Assembly (NCBI GenBank): GCA_900299005.1
Contig: OMID01000076.1
Location: 1 to 64,000 of the forward strand
Reading direction: 5' to 3'
DNA: 64,000 nt
Source: Oxalobacteraceae bacterium
GTDB taxonomy: Bacteria > Pseudomonadota > Gammaproteobacteria > Burkholderiales > Burkholderiaceae_D
The notes under the pieces are model-generated. The model saw nothing but the letters and a program-made list of their open reading frames with translations. It did not search any database and had not been told where the DNA came from. Within the stretch, counting starts at the first letter, position 1. Every line of letters begins with the position of its first letter. The position numbers were made by a program, and so were the translations under genes. Shown in pieces: positions 45,183-56,769 of the stretch.

Positions 45183-46661
45183 ATGCGTCGCCTTAACAAA
45201 TCACTGGTCTGGTTTCGCCGCGACCTGCGCAACTTCGACAACGCCGCACTGCATCATGCCCTTGGCGAGAGCCAGCAGGTGTATTGCGTTTTCATTTTTG
45301 ATAAAGATATCCTCGATCCGCTGCTGCCTGAAAACCGCATGGACCGACGGGTGGCCTTCATTCACGCCAGCCTGCAAGAGCTTGATGCAGAACTCAAACG
45401 TCAGGGTGGCGGGTTGATTGTGCGCCATGCGCGAGCGGTAGATGAGATACCCGCACTGGCCGAACAACTCGGTGTGGATGCCGTGTATGCCAATGAGGAC
45501 TATGAACCCGCTGCCCTCGAACGCGATGCCCACGTTGCCAAGGGGCTGCAACGCTCGGGGCGAGAGCTTCTTATGTTCAAGGATCAGGTGATCTTCGCCA
45601 AAGAGGAGGTGCTATCACTGGCGGGCAAACCATTTTCTGTGTTCACACCCTATAAAAACGCCTGGCTGAAAAAACTCTCCCTGCCCTCGGGTGGGCTGAA
45701 CCTCGACGCCCTGTTGCCGCTGGCCTGCAAGCCCGCAAAGGGACAGCTGGCCTTCCCCGCCACCGCAGCGCCAATGCCAACACTGAAATCCATGGGCTTT
45801 GAGGCATGCAATCTGGCTGCACTGAACCTTGTCACGGGCATGAAAGGCGGCGCATCTCTGCTGAAAGACTTCGTTCCCCGGATGGCGCGCTACAAGGAGA
45901 CCCGAGACTATCCGGCGGTGAAGGGTCCGTCGTATTTGTCTGTACATCTTCGCTTTGGCACCGTATCAATACGTTCTCTCGCGCGGCTGGCTGCCGAGTC
46001 CATGCAGTCGGGCGAAGGGAAAGAAGGGGCTGCCGTGTGGCTCTCCGAGCTGGTATGGCGAGACTTCTACTTCATGATCCTGTACAACAACCCACAGGTG
46101 GTCGGCAGTGCATTCAAGCCGGAATACGATCGCATCAGTTGGGAAACCGGCAAGAAGGCTGACAATGCCTTTGCCGCGTGGTGCGAGGGGCACACGGGAT
46201 ATCCTTTGATGGATGCGGCAATGATGCAGCTCAATCAGACTGGCTACATGCATAATCGATTACGCATGGTGACGGCGTGTTTTCTGATCAAGGATCTGGG
46301 TATCGACTGGCGACGCGGTGAAGCCTATTTTGCGCGACAGCTGAACGACTTCGACCTGTCGGCCAATAATGGGGGCTGGCAATGGGCCTCGTCATCGGGC
46401 TGCGATGCGCAACCCTACTTCCGCATCTTCAACCCGATCACCCAGTCGGAAAAATTTGATCCCGAGGGTAAATTTATCAAACGCTACCTTCCGCAATTAT
46501 CCGGGCTGGATCGCAAGTCCATTCATGCGCCCTGGCTAGCGCCAGAATTAACGCTGTCGATGGCCGGCATCAAGCTGGGCAAGGAATACCCACGTCCTAT
46601 CGTTGCGCATGACGAGGCTCGCAAGAAAACGCTCGAGCGCTACTCGGTCGTCAAAAAATAA
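45183..46661 (+). CDS. phrB: deoxyribodipyrimidine photolyase
   Basis: LVWFRRDLRNFDNAALHHAL; NRLRMVTACFLIKDLGIDWRRGEAYF. Confidence 0.95.
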   Translation: MRRLNKSLVWFRRDLRNFDNAALHHALGESQQVYCVFIFDKDILDPLLPENRMDRRVAFIHASLQELDAELKRQGGGLIVRHARAVDEIPALAEQLGVDAVYANEDYEPAALERDAHVAKGLQRSGRELLMFKDQVIFAKEEVLSLAGKPFSVFTPYKNAWLKKLSLPSGGLNLDALLPLACKPAKGQLAFPATAAPMPTLKSMGFEACNLAALNLVTGMKGGASLLKDFVPRMARYKETRDYPAVKGPSYLSVHLRFGTVSIRSLARLAAESMQSGEGKEGAAVWLSELVWRDFYFMILYNNPQVVGSAFKPEYDRISWETGKKADNAFAAWCEGHTGYPLMDAAMMQLNQTGYMHNRLRMVTACFLIKDLGIDWRRGEAYFARQLNDFDLSANNGGWQWASSSGCDAQPYFRIFNPITQSEKFDPEGKFIKRYLPQLSGLDRKSIHAPWLAPELTLSMAGIKLGKEYPRPIVAHDEARKKTLERYSVVKK

Positions 46662-46688
46662 GCCAAGTCATCGCTCGCCGCATCGCTT

Positions 46689-46793
46689 GACCTGTCTCGT
46701 TAGGGTGATGGCAAGGCGACAACGCCGTAGACAGTGCCGACGTAGCGCAAGGTATTGGCAACGCCGCCAGCGACCTCACGAGGTAGGTTCTTA
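46689..46793. repeat. short palindromic interspersed repeat, family B, copy 2
   Basis: gacctgtctcgttagggtgatgg ... gcgacctcacgaggtaggttctt; right half aligns closely to 6295-6328. Confidence 0.7.
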
Positions 46794-47996
46794 CTCTGCC
46801 AGCAGGTTCAGCGGCCGACTGTGACGGGTCAGATCGTATTGCATCGCGCCGCTCTCGCGGCCTGCCTGCTTGAGCCAGTCGGGATGATTGATGGTGTCCT
46901 GCATGTCGCGACGACCTGCCTCCCAGCGCTCCCGCACGGATACGCGCGAGAATTCGTAGTCCTTGGATTCCCGCTCCTCGGGTCCCTGACGGTAGATCAG
47001 GTGAACCAGATCCATCGGCGCCACATTGGCAAACTCTGCCAGACGACGCACCTCGGGATCATCCAGCAAGGGCTTGGGTAGCTTGTCCATCAGATCGATG
47101 ATGTCGCGTCGCAGATTGGTGAGGTCGGCCGCGACATTACTGGTGTAGCGGGTGCGGCTGGAATACTGAATATCCTTCTGTCGCTTCAGCACCTCATCAA
47201 AATCCACAGGTACCGGACCTCGTGCATTGAACAAGTCAATCTGGAATACCAACAGGCATTCCCTCGGACTGCGAACCTCCAGCACATGCTGCAAGGGCGT
47301 GTTCGACAAGATTCCACCATCCCACCAGAATTCGCCATCGATCATGACGGGCGGGAATGACGGTGGCAGCGCGCCGCTGGCCATCACATGCTCCGGTCCG
47401 ATGCGCTCGGTGGCACTGTCAAAGTAATGCGAATTTCCTGTTCGTACGTTCACGCTACCGAGGGACAAACGAACGGCTCCGTTGTTAATCAGATCAAAAT
47501 CGATCAGGGTCTCCAGAGTCTCGCGCAGCGGTGCGGTGTCGTATAAACTCAGCGCCGCAAGTGTGCCGGGCAGCTGAAAAGGCGGCGGTGGAACGCGAGG
47601 CTGATAAAACCCGGGAATGCCCAGCCAGGCCGCGTGCCAAGCACTGAGCTGATTAAGCGCTGTGCGGGTGTCGTGAATCTCTGTCATCGCGCGCAGCCAG
47701 GGAGTGAGCGGCAAGGCATCGCTGACTTGCGGCAGGCCCGAAGAGACTCGTTGCCAGAATTCATTCAAACGCGCCACACGATGTTTGGGCGGATTGCCGG
47801 CAATGATGGCAGCATTGATCGCGCCAATCGAGACACCGACAACCCAGTCTGGCTGATACCGTGTGTCCGACAAACTCTCGAAGGCGCCCGCCTGGTACGC
47901 GCCCAGCGCTCCGCCTCCCTGCAAGACCAGAGCGATACGATCATGCGGACGCTGCAGTGAGGAGGGCTGATTATCCGTAGTCCAGGTAATTTTCAT
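46791..47996 (-). CDS. patatin-like phospholipase family protein
   Basis: LVLQGGGALGAYQAGAFE, GVSIGAINAA, WWDGGILSNTP. Confidence 0.94.
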   Translation of the reverse strand: MKITWTTDNQPSSLQRPHDRIALVLQGGGALGAYQAGAFESLSDTRYQPDWVVGVSIGAINAAIIAGNPPKHRVARLNEFWQRVSSGLPQVSDALPLTPWLRAMTEIHDTRTALNQLSAWHAAWLGIPGFYQPRVPPPPFQLPGTLAALSLYDTAPLRETLETLIDFDLINNGAVRLSLGSVNVRTGNSHYFDSATERIGPEHVMASGALPPSFPPVMIDGEFWWDGGILSNTPLQHVLEVRSPRECLLVFQIDLFNARGPVPVDFDEVLKRQKDIQYSSRTRYTSNVAADLTNLRRDIIDLMDKLPKPLLDDPEVRRLAEFANVAPMDLVHLIYRQGPEERESKDYEFSRVSVRERWEAGRRDMQDTINHPDWLKQAGRESGAMQYDLTRHSRPLNLLAE

Positions 47997-48076
47997 TGGG
48001 CTTCCTTGGAGATCAATGCTTTGCTGAGATCGAGTCGGCTCGGTATCCCCATGCCAGCGCCCGGTGCTTGATCAGC

Positions 48077-51000
48077 TCAGGCAGCGTGCGATGGCGCTGG
48101 TGATGTAGGCGCGCACGAGTTCAACCAGTCAAACAATTCCTGATCCCGGTAGGGTTTACCAAAATACGCATCTGCTCCGAGTTGCATGGCATGTGAGCGA
48201 TGACGTTCGGCGGCACGCGAAGTCACCATGGCAATCGGTATCAACTTGAGACGCTCGTCTGCACGCAAGCGCCCCAACAACTCAAATCCATCCATACGTG
48301 GCATCTCGATGTCCAGCAACATGGCCGCCGGCGTCATCTCGCGCAATTGCTCGAGTGCTTCAATACCGTGCCGTGCAGCGACCACTCGGTAGCCACGACG
48401 CTCAAGCAGTCGCTGACTCACGCGACGCACTGTCAGTGAATCATCGACGACCATCACCAGGGGCGCCTTGTGAAAAATCTCATCGCCGCCTTCGGGTATC
48501 TGAGCAATGCCGTGAGCTTGTGCGAGACGCTCGAACCAGGACAAGGGATTCACGATCAGCAAGAAGCTGCCATCGGCTTGCAATGCGGCACCGGCCAATC
48601 CGGCAACGCCCACCAGTTGCTCTCCGGTTGGCTTGACTACGACCTCCCGGTGTCCCAGCACCTCATTGACGATAATGGCGAGCCACTGATCGAGCTGGCG
48701 CAACAAGACCACCGAAGGGCGATGCGATGCCAAAGCGGGCGCACGAGTGGTTGCCGCAGACTCGCGGCCAAGCAATTCGGCAAGACTTCGCAAAGGCATA
48801 ACCTGGTCATGCCATTCGATGCTGCCGCGCTGTATCGCCTCGTGCAGCGCCGCAACACTGGGCTGCATGAGCTGCTGTACCAAGGAAGCGGGGAAGGCAA
48901 TCGCTTGCCTGCCCATCGAGACCACCAGCACTTGCCGAGTGGAGAGCAATTGGGGAAGGCCCAGCGTGATGCATGTGCCGGCTCCAGGCAAACTGTCTAC
49001 CTTGAGTGCTCCACCCATCTGCATCACGGCCTCTTTGACTGCATCCATGCCGATGCCGCGTCCTGCGAGTCCGGTCACGGTGTCGGCAGTCGAGAGACCG
49101 GGATGAAAAATAAGTTCAGTAATACCGGAATCATCGATCACGGCATCCCGAGCCAGCACACCCAGCTCAATTGCGCGAGCGTGGATACGGGCGAGGTCAA
49201 GGCCACGGCCATCGTCGCTGATATGCAGCCTGAGTTCACCTCCCTGCTGAGAAAGCGCTAGCCGCACAAGGCCGCAACGCGGCTTGCCTGTCCGCTCGCG
49301 CTCCTCTGGCAGCTCGATGCCGTGCACGATTGCATTGCGTATCAGGTGCTGCAACACGCCGCTGAGTCGATCAAGTTGCTGTCGATCGATTTCAATATGC
49401 GCTCCCTCCAGCGCGAAATGGACCTCGCGGCCTGTCTCACCGGCCACCTGCCTGACCAGATGCCGCAAACGCAATTCCATGCAGGAGAACGCCTGCATTC
49501 CGGCTCGCCGGAGATCGGATTGCAGCTCTCGGGCGTGGCGCGTCTGTTGCGACATCATGGCCGTTACCGAATCGACCTCTCGCTCCAGAGCGCGCTGGAG
49601 GCTGGTCAGATCGGAGAGGCTCTCCGCAGTCATTCGGGCCAACTCCTGCAAGCGTGTGTAGCGATCAAATTCGAGTGGATCGAAGGCAGATGCGCTGGGC
49701 TGAGCCTGCGCAGTGATACGAGATTCGGACTGCAGCTCAAGCTCGCGTAGTTGTGTTCTCAGACGAGCGAGATTGTCTGTCAGCTCGGAGACTGTCTGCC
49801 GATGTCGCTGCACCGCCTCAGTTGTGCGCGCGGCGCCCACCAGAAGTTCGGCAGCACTACCCGAGGCGCGCTCGAGCAGATCATGGCGAAGTTTGGGCGG
49901 GGTAACTACTGCCTTGCCCGCTGCCCGCGCCGGCCAGGGCGGCTCCGGCTGGGGAGTGGCACAAACGGATGACGGTGGTGCTGCATAAGCTTGCACCAAG
50001 GGCTCGGGCGACAAACCCGCATCGAGAAACAGCTGTGCAAGATCCTGGCGCAATGCGCACTGATCAGGATCTTGCAGGTGAGTCGCTTTTTGTAGCTGCG
50101 TGGCTTCATGCTCCATACGATGCAGACGCTCTCCGAGCGACATCTGCCCGGCCATGCGAGCGCTCCCTTTCAGCGTGTGCAGTAAACGGAGCGTGCCGGA
50201 ACGAAGGCTCTCGTCCGTTGGAGTCGCAAGCCACTCACCCATCTGCTTCGCCAGCAAGGGTAATAACTCGGCCGCTTCCTCACTGAACACCGCCAGCAGT
50301 TCGGTATCATCGCAACATGCTTCACCATCGATGGTGCGCGGCGAGGACTCCTTGAGCGTGGGCGCCGGTGAAAGGACACGATCTGGTCGATCGCGAGAGA
50401 GCGACCACAAAGCATGAAGCGCATCCGACACTGCCGATGCAACGCCATTGTCGGCACAGACGATCAGGTGGTGAGTTGACTCAAGCGTGGGCTGAATCTC
50501 GCACTGAATCTCGGGCTGAAACTCGCGCTGCAGAGCCTCTACACCTTGCATTAAGGTGTCTGAGTGAGCATGCTGACTGGCCACGGGCAAGCTGGCCAAG
50601 TAGTCGACCGCCCCTTCGAGTGCAAGTGCGGCATCATGGAGCCGCTGGCGGCCTACTGTGCCAGAACTGCCTGCCAATCCATGGGCTTCGCAGGCAATCG
50701 AGTCGGGTAAGGGTTTTGCTGTATCGGCCACCCATGCGGCCAGATCCTGCCTGAGACGCGACAAACGCTGCGTCGCTTCTTGAATGAAAATCTGCTCAAG
50801 GCGGTCATGCGAGCTTGCTTCGTCGGCGATGCACACATCGGGAATGCAGTCGATAGTGCGCTCCACATTTTCCGGCGGCCTTGCCGCGGGGTCTGCCATG
50901 AATGCAATGCCGGCATTTGCCATATTACTCAAATAGCCCGAGTCACCCGAATCATCGGGTGACTGCCCTGACAGACCGGACGCTGCCGGATCAGGTCGAT

Positions 51001-52720
51001 GGGCACGCTGATGGCCATCCGCCAGAGTCCAGAGATCGATACCGTCGCACAATTGAACCCACTGCAAGGCCAGTGTCTGCAATTCATTCAACGACGGCCC
51101 TCTATCCGCTGCTGCCGTTGCCTGCTGAACGACACACAGCGCCTGCCGAAGAACGCCGATCCTGTCAACCGCTGCGCTTGCACCGACGATGACGAGTGCG
51201 CCGCGAGCACGATCAAGCGCCAAGCTCATGTCATGCAGTACTGCGGTGGTATCCCCAGACTCGATCATCAGCCCAAGCGTTTGCTCGGCCTGCGCGAATA
51301 CGGATCGCAAGGCACTCCGCGCGGCTGCCATCGCAGCCGAGTGAGTCAAGCGGAGCGGGAGGCGGTTGAGCCTGTCCCACCATGGTTTTTCAGCCACCCC
51401 GCTGCCAGCGTCGGATGAGGCAAGTGTTGCCAGCGTCTCAAGCGCCTGAGCCAACAGACTCCGTGGGGGTTCGGATTCCGCATCCCCGGATATCTCCACA
51501 GCAGCTCGCGCAATCACCAGCCCGGCGACCAGTGGCAATTCATGCGTTTCATCGCGCGTGACCAGGGCAGAGAGCGAAGCAGCGATCAATTCGAACGTCC
51601 ATCCGCAGGAGAGCGCCCTGAATGCATTGGCGATCTCCTTGATGTGCTCAATGCGCTCCTTGGAATCCATCAGTGTCCATCCTGATTCAAGGGCTTCAAG
51701 ACGAGCAAGCAATTCTGTTTTTTGCTCGTCCGGCAGGAGGATGTCTGCCTCCGCACTGCGTGGACTGAGCTGCCAGTCCAACATGAAACAGTCACGCACA
51801 CTCTGGCTGAAAGTGTTGACAGGCGCAAACCAAGCTATTTGGAACACTATTTCCTGAAGTAGGCTGTAAGGTAAATTCACGGAACCCAGTGAAGACCGCT
51901 GTGCGGACTGCCGGATCTCTCGCACGACCAGCGAGAGATTTTTTTTTGCAATTGCCATATCCATCGGTGCATCCGTCGCCAGCAACGCACAGTAGGCCAG
52001 GAGTACCGACCATGCAAGACGAGGCTGCTGATACCCGTGGTGAGGTTCGATCCGCTGTTGGGTCAGCTGTGCAAAAATCATCCCCATCTTTCGAAGCGAC
52101 TCTCGCAGCGTGTCTGAACCGGGTTCTGCTCGCAAAAAATCCAGCAACACCGTGTCGAGTTCAGTCACGCCAATCTCATGCCTCGTCGCTGGTGCGGCGA
52201 ATGGCGAGAAACCCGCCTGCGCGACCCGCGACGCTGCGGATTCATTCGTCACTCCAAGGGAGATCATCGCGGCGGGGGATGGCACAGGTGCAGGCATCTG
52301 TGCCGCCAACTCTCTCCATGCGGGCAGTAGCCAGCCGGCCGGGACGGCATGCGCTTTCTGAAAGGACGGGAGAGATGCCAGCAGTGCCGAGCATCCCGAC
52401 TGCAGCGCATGACACAAGGATGTCGAGGCACGGTCGTCGGCGGTTGATATGACCTCGAGCATGAGTCCGCACAAGCTGCCCAGCGTATGGGCTCCGCACA
52501 AACGGAAGGCGCCACGGATGAGACGCACGTGTCGATCGGCAGTGACGATCGGTTCTTCGGGATGGTCGAGTCCTCGCCGAGACAAGCCTTCGCGCAAATT
52601 GGACAGCAAGCGCGCCAGCGTGTCGGTCAGTGCTACAAGGGCAGGTGATGGGCGCGCCGCCAGAGCCGGCACCCGACCCAGGCTCTGGCCAAGGTCGCTC
52701 TGTACAGAAGAGGCTGACAT
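48077..52720 (-). CDS. ChpA/PilL-like hybrid chemotaxis histidine kinase (Hpt, HATPase, CheW, REC)
   Basis: LHTLKGSARMAG Hpt motif, HLIRNAIVHGIE N-box, C-terminal MVVDDSLTVRRVSQRLL receiver. Confidence 0.93.
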   Translation of the reverse strand: MSASSVQSDLGQSLGRVPALAARPSPALVALTDTLARLLSNLREGLSRRGLDHPEEPIVTADRHVRLIRGAFRLCGAHTLGSLCGLMLEVISTADDRASTSLCHALQSGCSALLASLPSFQKAHAVPAGWLLPAWRELAAQMPAPVPSPAAMISLGVTNESAASRVAQAGFSPFAAPATRHEIGVTELDTVLLDFLRAEPGSDTLRESLRKMGMIFAQLTQQRIEPHHGYQQPRLAWSVLLAYCALLATDAPMDMAIAKKNLSLVVREIRQSAQRSSLGSVNLPYSLLQEIVFQIAWFAPVNTFSQSVRDCFMLDWQLSPRSAEADILLPDEQKTELLARLEALESGWTLMDSKERIEHIKEIANAFRALSCGWTFELIAASLSALVTRDETHELPLVAGLVIARAAVEISGDAESEPPRSLLAQALETLATLASSDAGSGVAEKPWWDRLNRLPLRLTHSAAMAAARSALRSVFAQAEQTLGLMIESGDTTAVLHDMSLALDRARGALVIVGASAAVDRIGVLRQALCVVQQATAAADRGPSLNELQTLALQWVQLCDGIDLWTLADGHQRAHRPDPAASGLSGQSPDDSGDSGYLSNMANAGIAFMADPAARPPENVERTIDCIPDVCIADEASSHDRLEQIFIQEATQRLSRLRQDLAAWVADTAKPLPDSIACEAHGLAGSSGTVGRQRLHDAALALEGAVDYLASLPVASQHAHSDTLMQGVEALQREFQPEIQCEIQPTLESTHHLIVCADNGVASAVSDALHALWSLSRDRPDRVLSPAPTLKESSPRTIDGEACCDDTELLAVFSEEAAELLPLLAKQMGEWLATPTDESLRSGTLRLLHTLKGSARMAGQMSLGERLHRMEHEATQLQKATHLQDPDQCALRQDLAQLFLDAGLSPEPLVQAYAAPPSSVCATPQPEPPWPARAAGKAVVTPPKLRHDLLERASGSAAELLVGAARTTEAVQRHRQTVSELTDNLARLRTQLRELELQSESRITAQAQPSASAFDPLEFDRYTRLQELARMTAESLSDLTSLQRALEREVDSVTAMMSQQTRHARELQSDLRRAGMQAFSCMELRLRHLVRQVAGETGREVHFALEGAHIEIDRQQLDRLSGVLQHLIRNAIVHGIELPEERERTGKPRCGLVRLALSQQGGELRLHISDDGRGLDLARIHARAIELGVLARDAVIDDSGITELIFHPGLSTADTVTGLAGRGIGMDAVKEAVMQMGGALKVDSLPGAGTCITLGLPQLLSTRQVLVVSMGRQAIAFPASLVQQLMQPSVAALHEAIQRGSIEWHDQVMPLRSLAELLGRESAATTRAPALASHRPSVVLLRQLDQWLAIIVNEVLGHREVVVKPTGEQLVGVAGLAGAALQADGSFLLIVNPLSWFERLAQAHGIAQIPEGGDEIFHKAPLVMVVDDSLTVRRVSQRLLERRGYRVVAARHGIEALEQLREMTPAAMLLDIEMPRMDGFELLGRLRADERLKLIPIAMVTSRAAERHRSHAMQLGADAYFGKPYRDQELFDWLNSCAPTSPAPSHAA

Positions 52721-52731
52721 GCGAGCTGCCG

Positions 52732-54954
52732 TCAGGCGATGCGGAAGCGCTCGATCGCGCGCTCAAGTGCCTTGGCCAGTTCAGCTAGCTCTTGCACTGA
52801 ACTGGCTGTCTGCTGAGTGCCATGCCGCGTGTGCTCGGTGACGGTCAGGATACTGTCGATATTTCGCGTGACTGCATCAGCGACGCTTGCCTGCTGTGTC
52901 GCTGAAGCCGAGATACCGGCAATCAGTTCAGCCAGATGTTGAGAGATGCGCCGGATATCACCCAGCGCCATTCCTGCAGCATCAGAAAGCCGCGCACCTT
53001 CAATGACGCCCTGTGTCGAGAGCTCCATGGCGACAACCGCTTCCTGCGCATCTTGCTGCACTGTCTTGACCAAGGTGGTGATCTGTCTTGCCGCATCACC
53101 GCAGCGCTCGGCCAGTCTTTGCACCTCTTCGGCGACGACCGCAAATCCCCTGCCCGCTTCGCCGGCGGCAGCCGCTTGTATCGAGGCATTCAGGGCGAGG
53201 ACGTGCGTCTGCTCGGTGATATCCGAAATCAGCTCGGTGATATCACCAATCTCCAGCGAGGACTCTCCCAGCCGCTTGATACGCTTGGAGGTCTCTTGTA
53301 TCTGCTCTCGGATGTGCTGCATGCCCCGGATGGAATCCTGCACCGCAGTCTCTCCCTGCTGCGCTGCCTGGACCGACGATTGCGCCACATCCGACGACTC
53401 ACTCGCAGCACGCGATACCTGATGGATTTGAGCGGTCATTTGCAGCACCATCTGTCCGGTCTGCTGTATCTCGCCGGACTGCCGCTTGGACAGAGCAAGT
53501 AATTCGGTGGACATGTTGTGCGCGAGTTCGCAAGATTTACCCACCTGCAGTGCTGTCTGCCTGACCTTGCCCAGCAAACGCCTCAGTTCTTCCAGAGTGA
53601 CGTTCACTGAGTCTGCAATCGCACCGGTCACGTCCTCGGATACGGTGGCTTGCACCGTCAGGTTGCCCTCGGCGATTTCCTGCAGTTCGTTCATCAGCCT
53701 GAGAATGGCCGCCTGATTTTGCTGGTTCAGTGTACGCGCAGCTTCCTCGTCCTGCATCGCTTTGCGCTGCTGCTCTTCGGCAAGCACGCGTCTGGCCTGC
53801 GCCTCGGCGGCCTCAAGACGGCTTTGCCGCAACAGTAACCAGGCCAGCAGCAAACCCAGCAACACTGCGCTGCTGGCAAATGCGCCGATCGCCCAGTGTG
53901 ACCATCCTGCGTCGTGCTCACGATCCCGGTACGATTGCTGTAACTCGGAGAGGCGCTCACGAAGAGGTTCGTTTTCCAGAAACAGGAGACGTTCCGCTTC
54001 CTTAGCTGCGATGAATTTGCCAAGATTTGACAGGATGAGGGACAGCTGACGCCGGTAGTTATCGAAGGCTGTCTTCAGCTCGCCCAGACGCTGCCGCGCA
54101 TCCGGATGGCGTATCGGGGGTAGCCGCAGCATTTCACTGCCGTCAGTGAATCCGGCGATGATGTCGGCGAACGTATTGGCATCTTTACCTAGCAGAAAAG
54201 CGGTGTCCTGGTTGATACCCTCAGGGGTCATGAATTCATTGGCACTCTTGCCCAATCGCTGGGTGAGCATCACCAGCTGACCAGCGGCCGCCACCTCTCG
54301 TGGCGAGCCGCCGGACTGCGCCAGCAAACTGGCGATCTGCTCGGAGATTTCGAGTAGGACCGGGCTGATCGTGTTGAGCGTTCGCAGCGTGGTGCGAAAC
54401 CCTGTCAGCTCCTTTTCCATTGACAAGATCTGGGCGGCGGCCTTGTCGGATTTCAGCCATGCACTACGGATCGCGGCCATGCGCTCCTGCTCTGCACTCT
54501 CTGCCTCCGGCATTGTTCTGCCCTGCCAGTTGCCTCCGGAGGTAAGCACGCGAAGCTGCAGATTGATGGCCTCGCGACTTTGCTCGAGCTGGCGAAACGC
54601 TGCCGGATTCCCCTGTATGGCATTCGGCGCCGCTTTGCCCAGACGCTGAGAGTGCATGACCAACTCGCTGGCAATCTGCGTTCTGGCTGCAGTCATCAGC
54701 GCATGGTTGGTGCTGATCCCTGCACACACAAGCAGGCCGATCAACGCTAGCGACAATGCCAGCTGCACACCGCGCACAAACCGTTTGGAAAATCCGTTCG
54801 GCACTGGCAACAGCCGGCGTGCGAGACCTAGGCCTTGCATGACAATGGGTAGGCCAAATTGATTTGCCAAGCTTCGCCAGCGGCTGGGCACATTCTTCCG
54901 GACCCGAGCAGCAGCAGGCGAATTTTCAATGTTCATGTAATCGACTCCGTTCAT
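52732..54954 (-). CDS. PilJ-like methyl-accepting chemotaxis protein
   Basis: MCP signalling tip [37 protein letters not shown]; two QRLGK type IV pilus MCP N-terminal motifs. Confidence 0.92.
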   Translation of the reverse strand: MNGVDYMNIENSPAAARVRKNVPSRWRSLANQFGLPIVMQGLGLARRLLPVPNGFSKRFVRGVQLALSLALIGLLVCAGISTNHALMTAARTQIASELVMHSQRLGKAAPNAIQGNPAAFRQLEQSREAINLQLRVLTSGGNWQGRTMPEAESAEQERMAAIRSAWLKSDKAAAQILSMEKELTGFRTTLRTLNTISPVLLEISEQIASLLAQSGGSPREVAAAGQLVMLTQRLGKSANEFMTPEGINQDTAFLLGKDANTFADIIAGFTDGSEMLRLPPIRHPDARQRLGELKTAFDNYRRQLSLILSNLGKFIAAKEAERLLFLENEPLRERLSELQQSYRDREHDAGWSHWAIGAFASSAVLLGLLLAWLLLRQSRLEAAEAQARRVLAEEQQRKAMQDEEAARTLNQQNQAAILRLMNELQEIAEGNLTVQATVSEDVTGAIADSVNVTLEELRRLLGKVRQTALQVGKSCELAHNMSTELLALSKRQSGEIQQTGQMVLQMTAQIHQVSRAASESSDVAQSSVQAAQQGETAVQDSIRGMQHIREQIQETSKRIKRLGESSLEIGDITELISDITEQTHVLALNASIQAAAAGEAGRGFAVVAEEVQRLAERCGDAARQITTLVKTVQQDAQEAVVAMELSTQGVIEGARLSDAAGMALGDIRRISQHLAELIAGISASATQQASVADAVTRNIDSILTVTEHTRHGTQQTASSVQELAELAKALERAIERFRIA

Positions 54955-55147
54955 GAGGGGTATCTGGCTGCACGATGAAACTGTCTCGTTGCATCACTAC
55001 CAAAGTAGTAGCGCTGGCTGTAGGGGGACGCAGCAAAGTCCTGACGACGCTGGGCGCAGCAACGAAACCGGTGCAGAGTGCGGGATAGTGTCCCCCTGGC
55101 CATGAATCCGCTTGGAATCAAGAGAGCCCGCCACCGTCAAGGCTCAC

Positions 55148-55735
55148 TCACCTGAGCGCCGCGTTGACAAATGAATGGTCAGCTAGCAGCGCTCGCACAT
55201 CTAGCCTGCGCCATTCCTGATCACCGATGCGCGCCAAGTTTCCTTGCCACACAGGCTTGCCGATATCAGACGTGCGAGCCGAGATACTGGCTTGGGGGCT
55301 TGGATCCGCATGCGCATCGAGGTCGACCAAGCCGCTCACTGCAGCCACACGCAACGCGGTGGCGATGGAAAAACGATCAGACAAGACGATCAGTCGTCCA
55401 GCATGTTTCGGTAACTGAGACGGCGACTCATCACCCAGGAAGCACTCGAAATCCACCACCCCGGTCAGGCGGCCGCGATAATTCATCAAGCCGAGAAACC
55501 ATCGCTGCGTTCCGGGCACCGGTGTCACTGCGGGCACGGGCATGATCTCCGCCGCGTCATTCAGATCGATCAGCCAGCCCTGTGCGGCAGCAAAGAAACC
55601 AAGCTGGCGAGATGGCATCGCTCTTAAGGCTTGTGCAGAGCGGGTACGTTCGGCAAGCTCGCGCTGATAGTCCCTCAGCGACTGACGGGGCTTGTTCGTC
55701 AATGACGTTGACGCGAAGGCAAGATCGCTTTTCAT
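55148..55735 (-). CDS. CheW-like protein (PilI type)
   Basis: CheW domain GLMNYRGRLTGVVDFECFLG, position in pil-chp cluster. Confidence 0.87.
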   Translation of the reverse strand: MKSDLAFASTSLTNKPRQSLRDYQRELAERTRSAQALRAMPSRQLGFFAAAQGWLIDLNDAAEIMPVPAVTPVPGTQRWFLGLMNYRGRLTGVVDFECFLGDESPSQLPKHAGRLIVLSDRFSIATALRVAAVSGLVDLDAHADPSPQASISARTSDIGKPVWQGNLARIGDQEWRRLDVRALLADHSFVNAALR

Positions 55736-55738
55736 CTA

Positions 55739-56116
55739 TCAGCCTGTTCGCCCGAGCAGCGTTGCTATCTTCCGCAGCAGCAGCGTGGGATCGACTGGCT
55801 TGACCATGAACTCATGCGCGCCTTGACGAATACCCCATATGCGATCAGTGTCCTGATTCTTGCTTGAACAGATGATGATGGGTAAGTGCTGGGTCGAGGG
55901 GTTGCGTCGAATCTCTCTGGTTGTCTGAAAGCCGTTCTGTCCGGGCATCACGATATCCATGATGATCAGATGCGGTAGATCAGCATGAATGCACGCAAGT
56001 GCTGCTTCGCCGTTTTCGGCAACACTGACCTGATATCCCTGCGAGGACAGCAATTCGGATAAAAAATGTCGTTCGGTGGGTGAGTCATCAACAATAAGTA
56101 TGTTCTGGCGTGTCAT
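55739..56116 (-). CDS. response regulator (PilH type)
   Basis: ILIVDDSPTERHFL, LIIMDIVMPGQNGFQ, FMVKPVD. Confidence 0.9.
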   Translation of the reverse strand: MTRQNILIVDDSPTERHFLSELLSSQGYQVSVAENGEAALACIHADLPHLIIMDIVMPGQNGFQTTREIRRNPSTQHLPIIICSSKNQDTDRIWGIRQGAHEFMVKPVDPTLLLRKIATLLGRTG

Positions 56117-56187
56117 CAGGCAGGGAATCCATCGGTAGGGGTTGGCCGCTGAAACGAGACGAGAGGAATACCAACCAAAACGGCGCA

Positions 56188-56592
56188 CTAGGAGACTGGT
56201 TGCGGCAAGAGATCGCGCACGATGCGCAGCAGGCTGTCTTTGGCAAAAGGCTTGGTGAGATAAGCATTGGCACCCGCCAGCGCACCGCGTGCGCGATCAA
56301 ACAGACCGTCACGCGAAGAGAGCAGCACGATCGGAAGCAAACTGAATCGCTCGCTGTTCCGTATCAGGCTGCAGGTGTGATAACCATCAAGGCGAGGCAT
56401 CAGGATGTCGCAGAACACCAGCGCTGGCTCATGATCGACGACACAGGACAGCGCCTCAAAACCGTCTTCGGCAAGAAGCACAGCATAACCGGCCTGCGAG
56501 AGGAAGATTTCGGCGGAGCGACGTATGGTGCTGCTGTCGTCCACGACGAGAATCGCAGGCGCTGACCCGGCCTGCGCATCTGATGCAATCAT
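56188..56592 (-). CDS. response regulator (PilG type)
   Basis: ILVVDDSSTIRRSAE, LVFCDILMPRLDGYHT, YLTKPF. Confidence 0.9.
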   Translation of the reverse strand: MIASDAQAGSAPAILVVDDSSTIRRSAEIFLSQAGYAVLLAEDGFEALSCVVDHEPALVFCDILMPRLDGYHTCSLIRNSERFSLLPIVLLSSRDGLFDRARGALAGANAYLTKPFAKDSLLRIVRDLLPQPVS

Positions 56593-56769
56593 TGTGTCAC
56601 CCGTTGCGATGTCTCATGAAACGGGCGCCACTCTAGCAAAAAGGGTAACTACTTAAAACATTAGCAAATCAAATTATGGCCTGATAGGCGTTTTGGCGAC
56701 ATATGGCGCATCGTTCAACGCCCCACTCTGCAGATCGAACCGGATCATGGGAAGTGAATCCGTGGCAGG

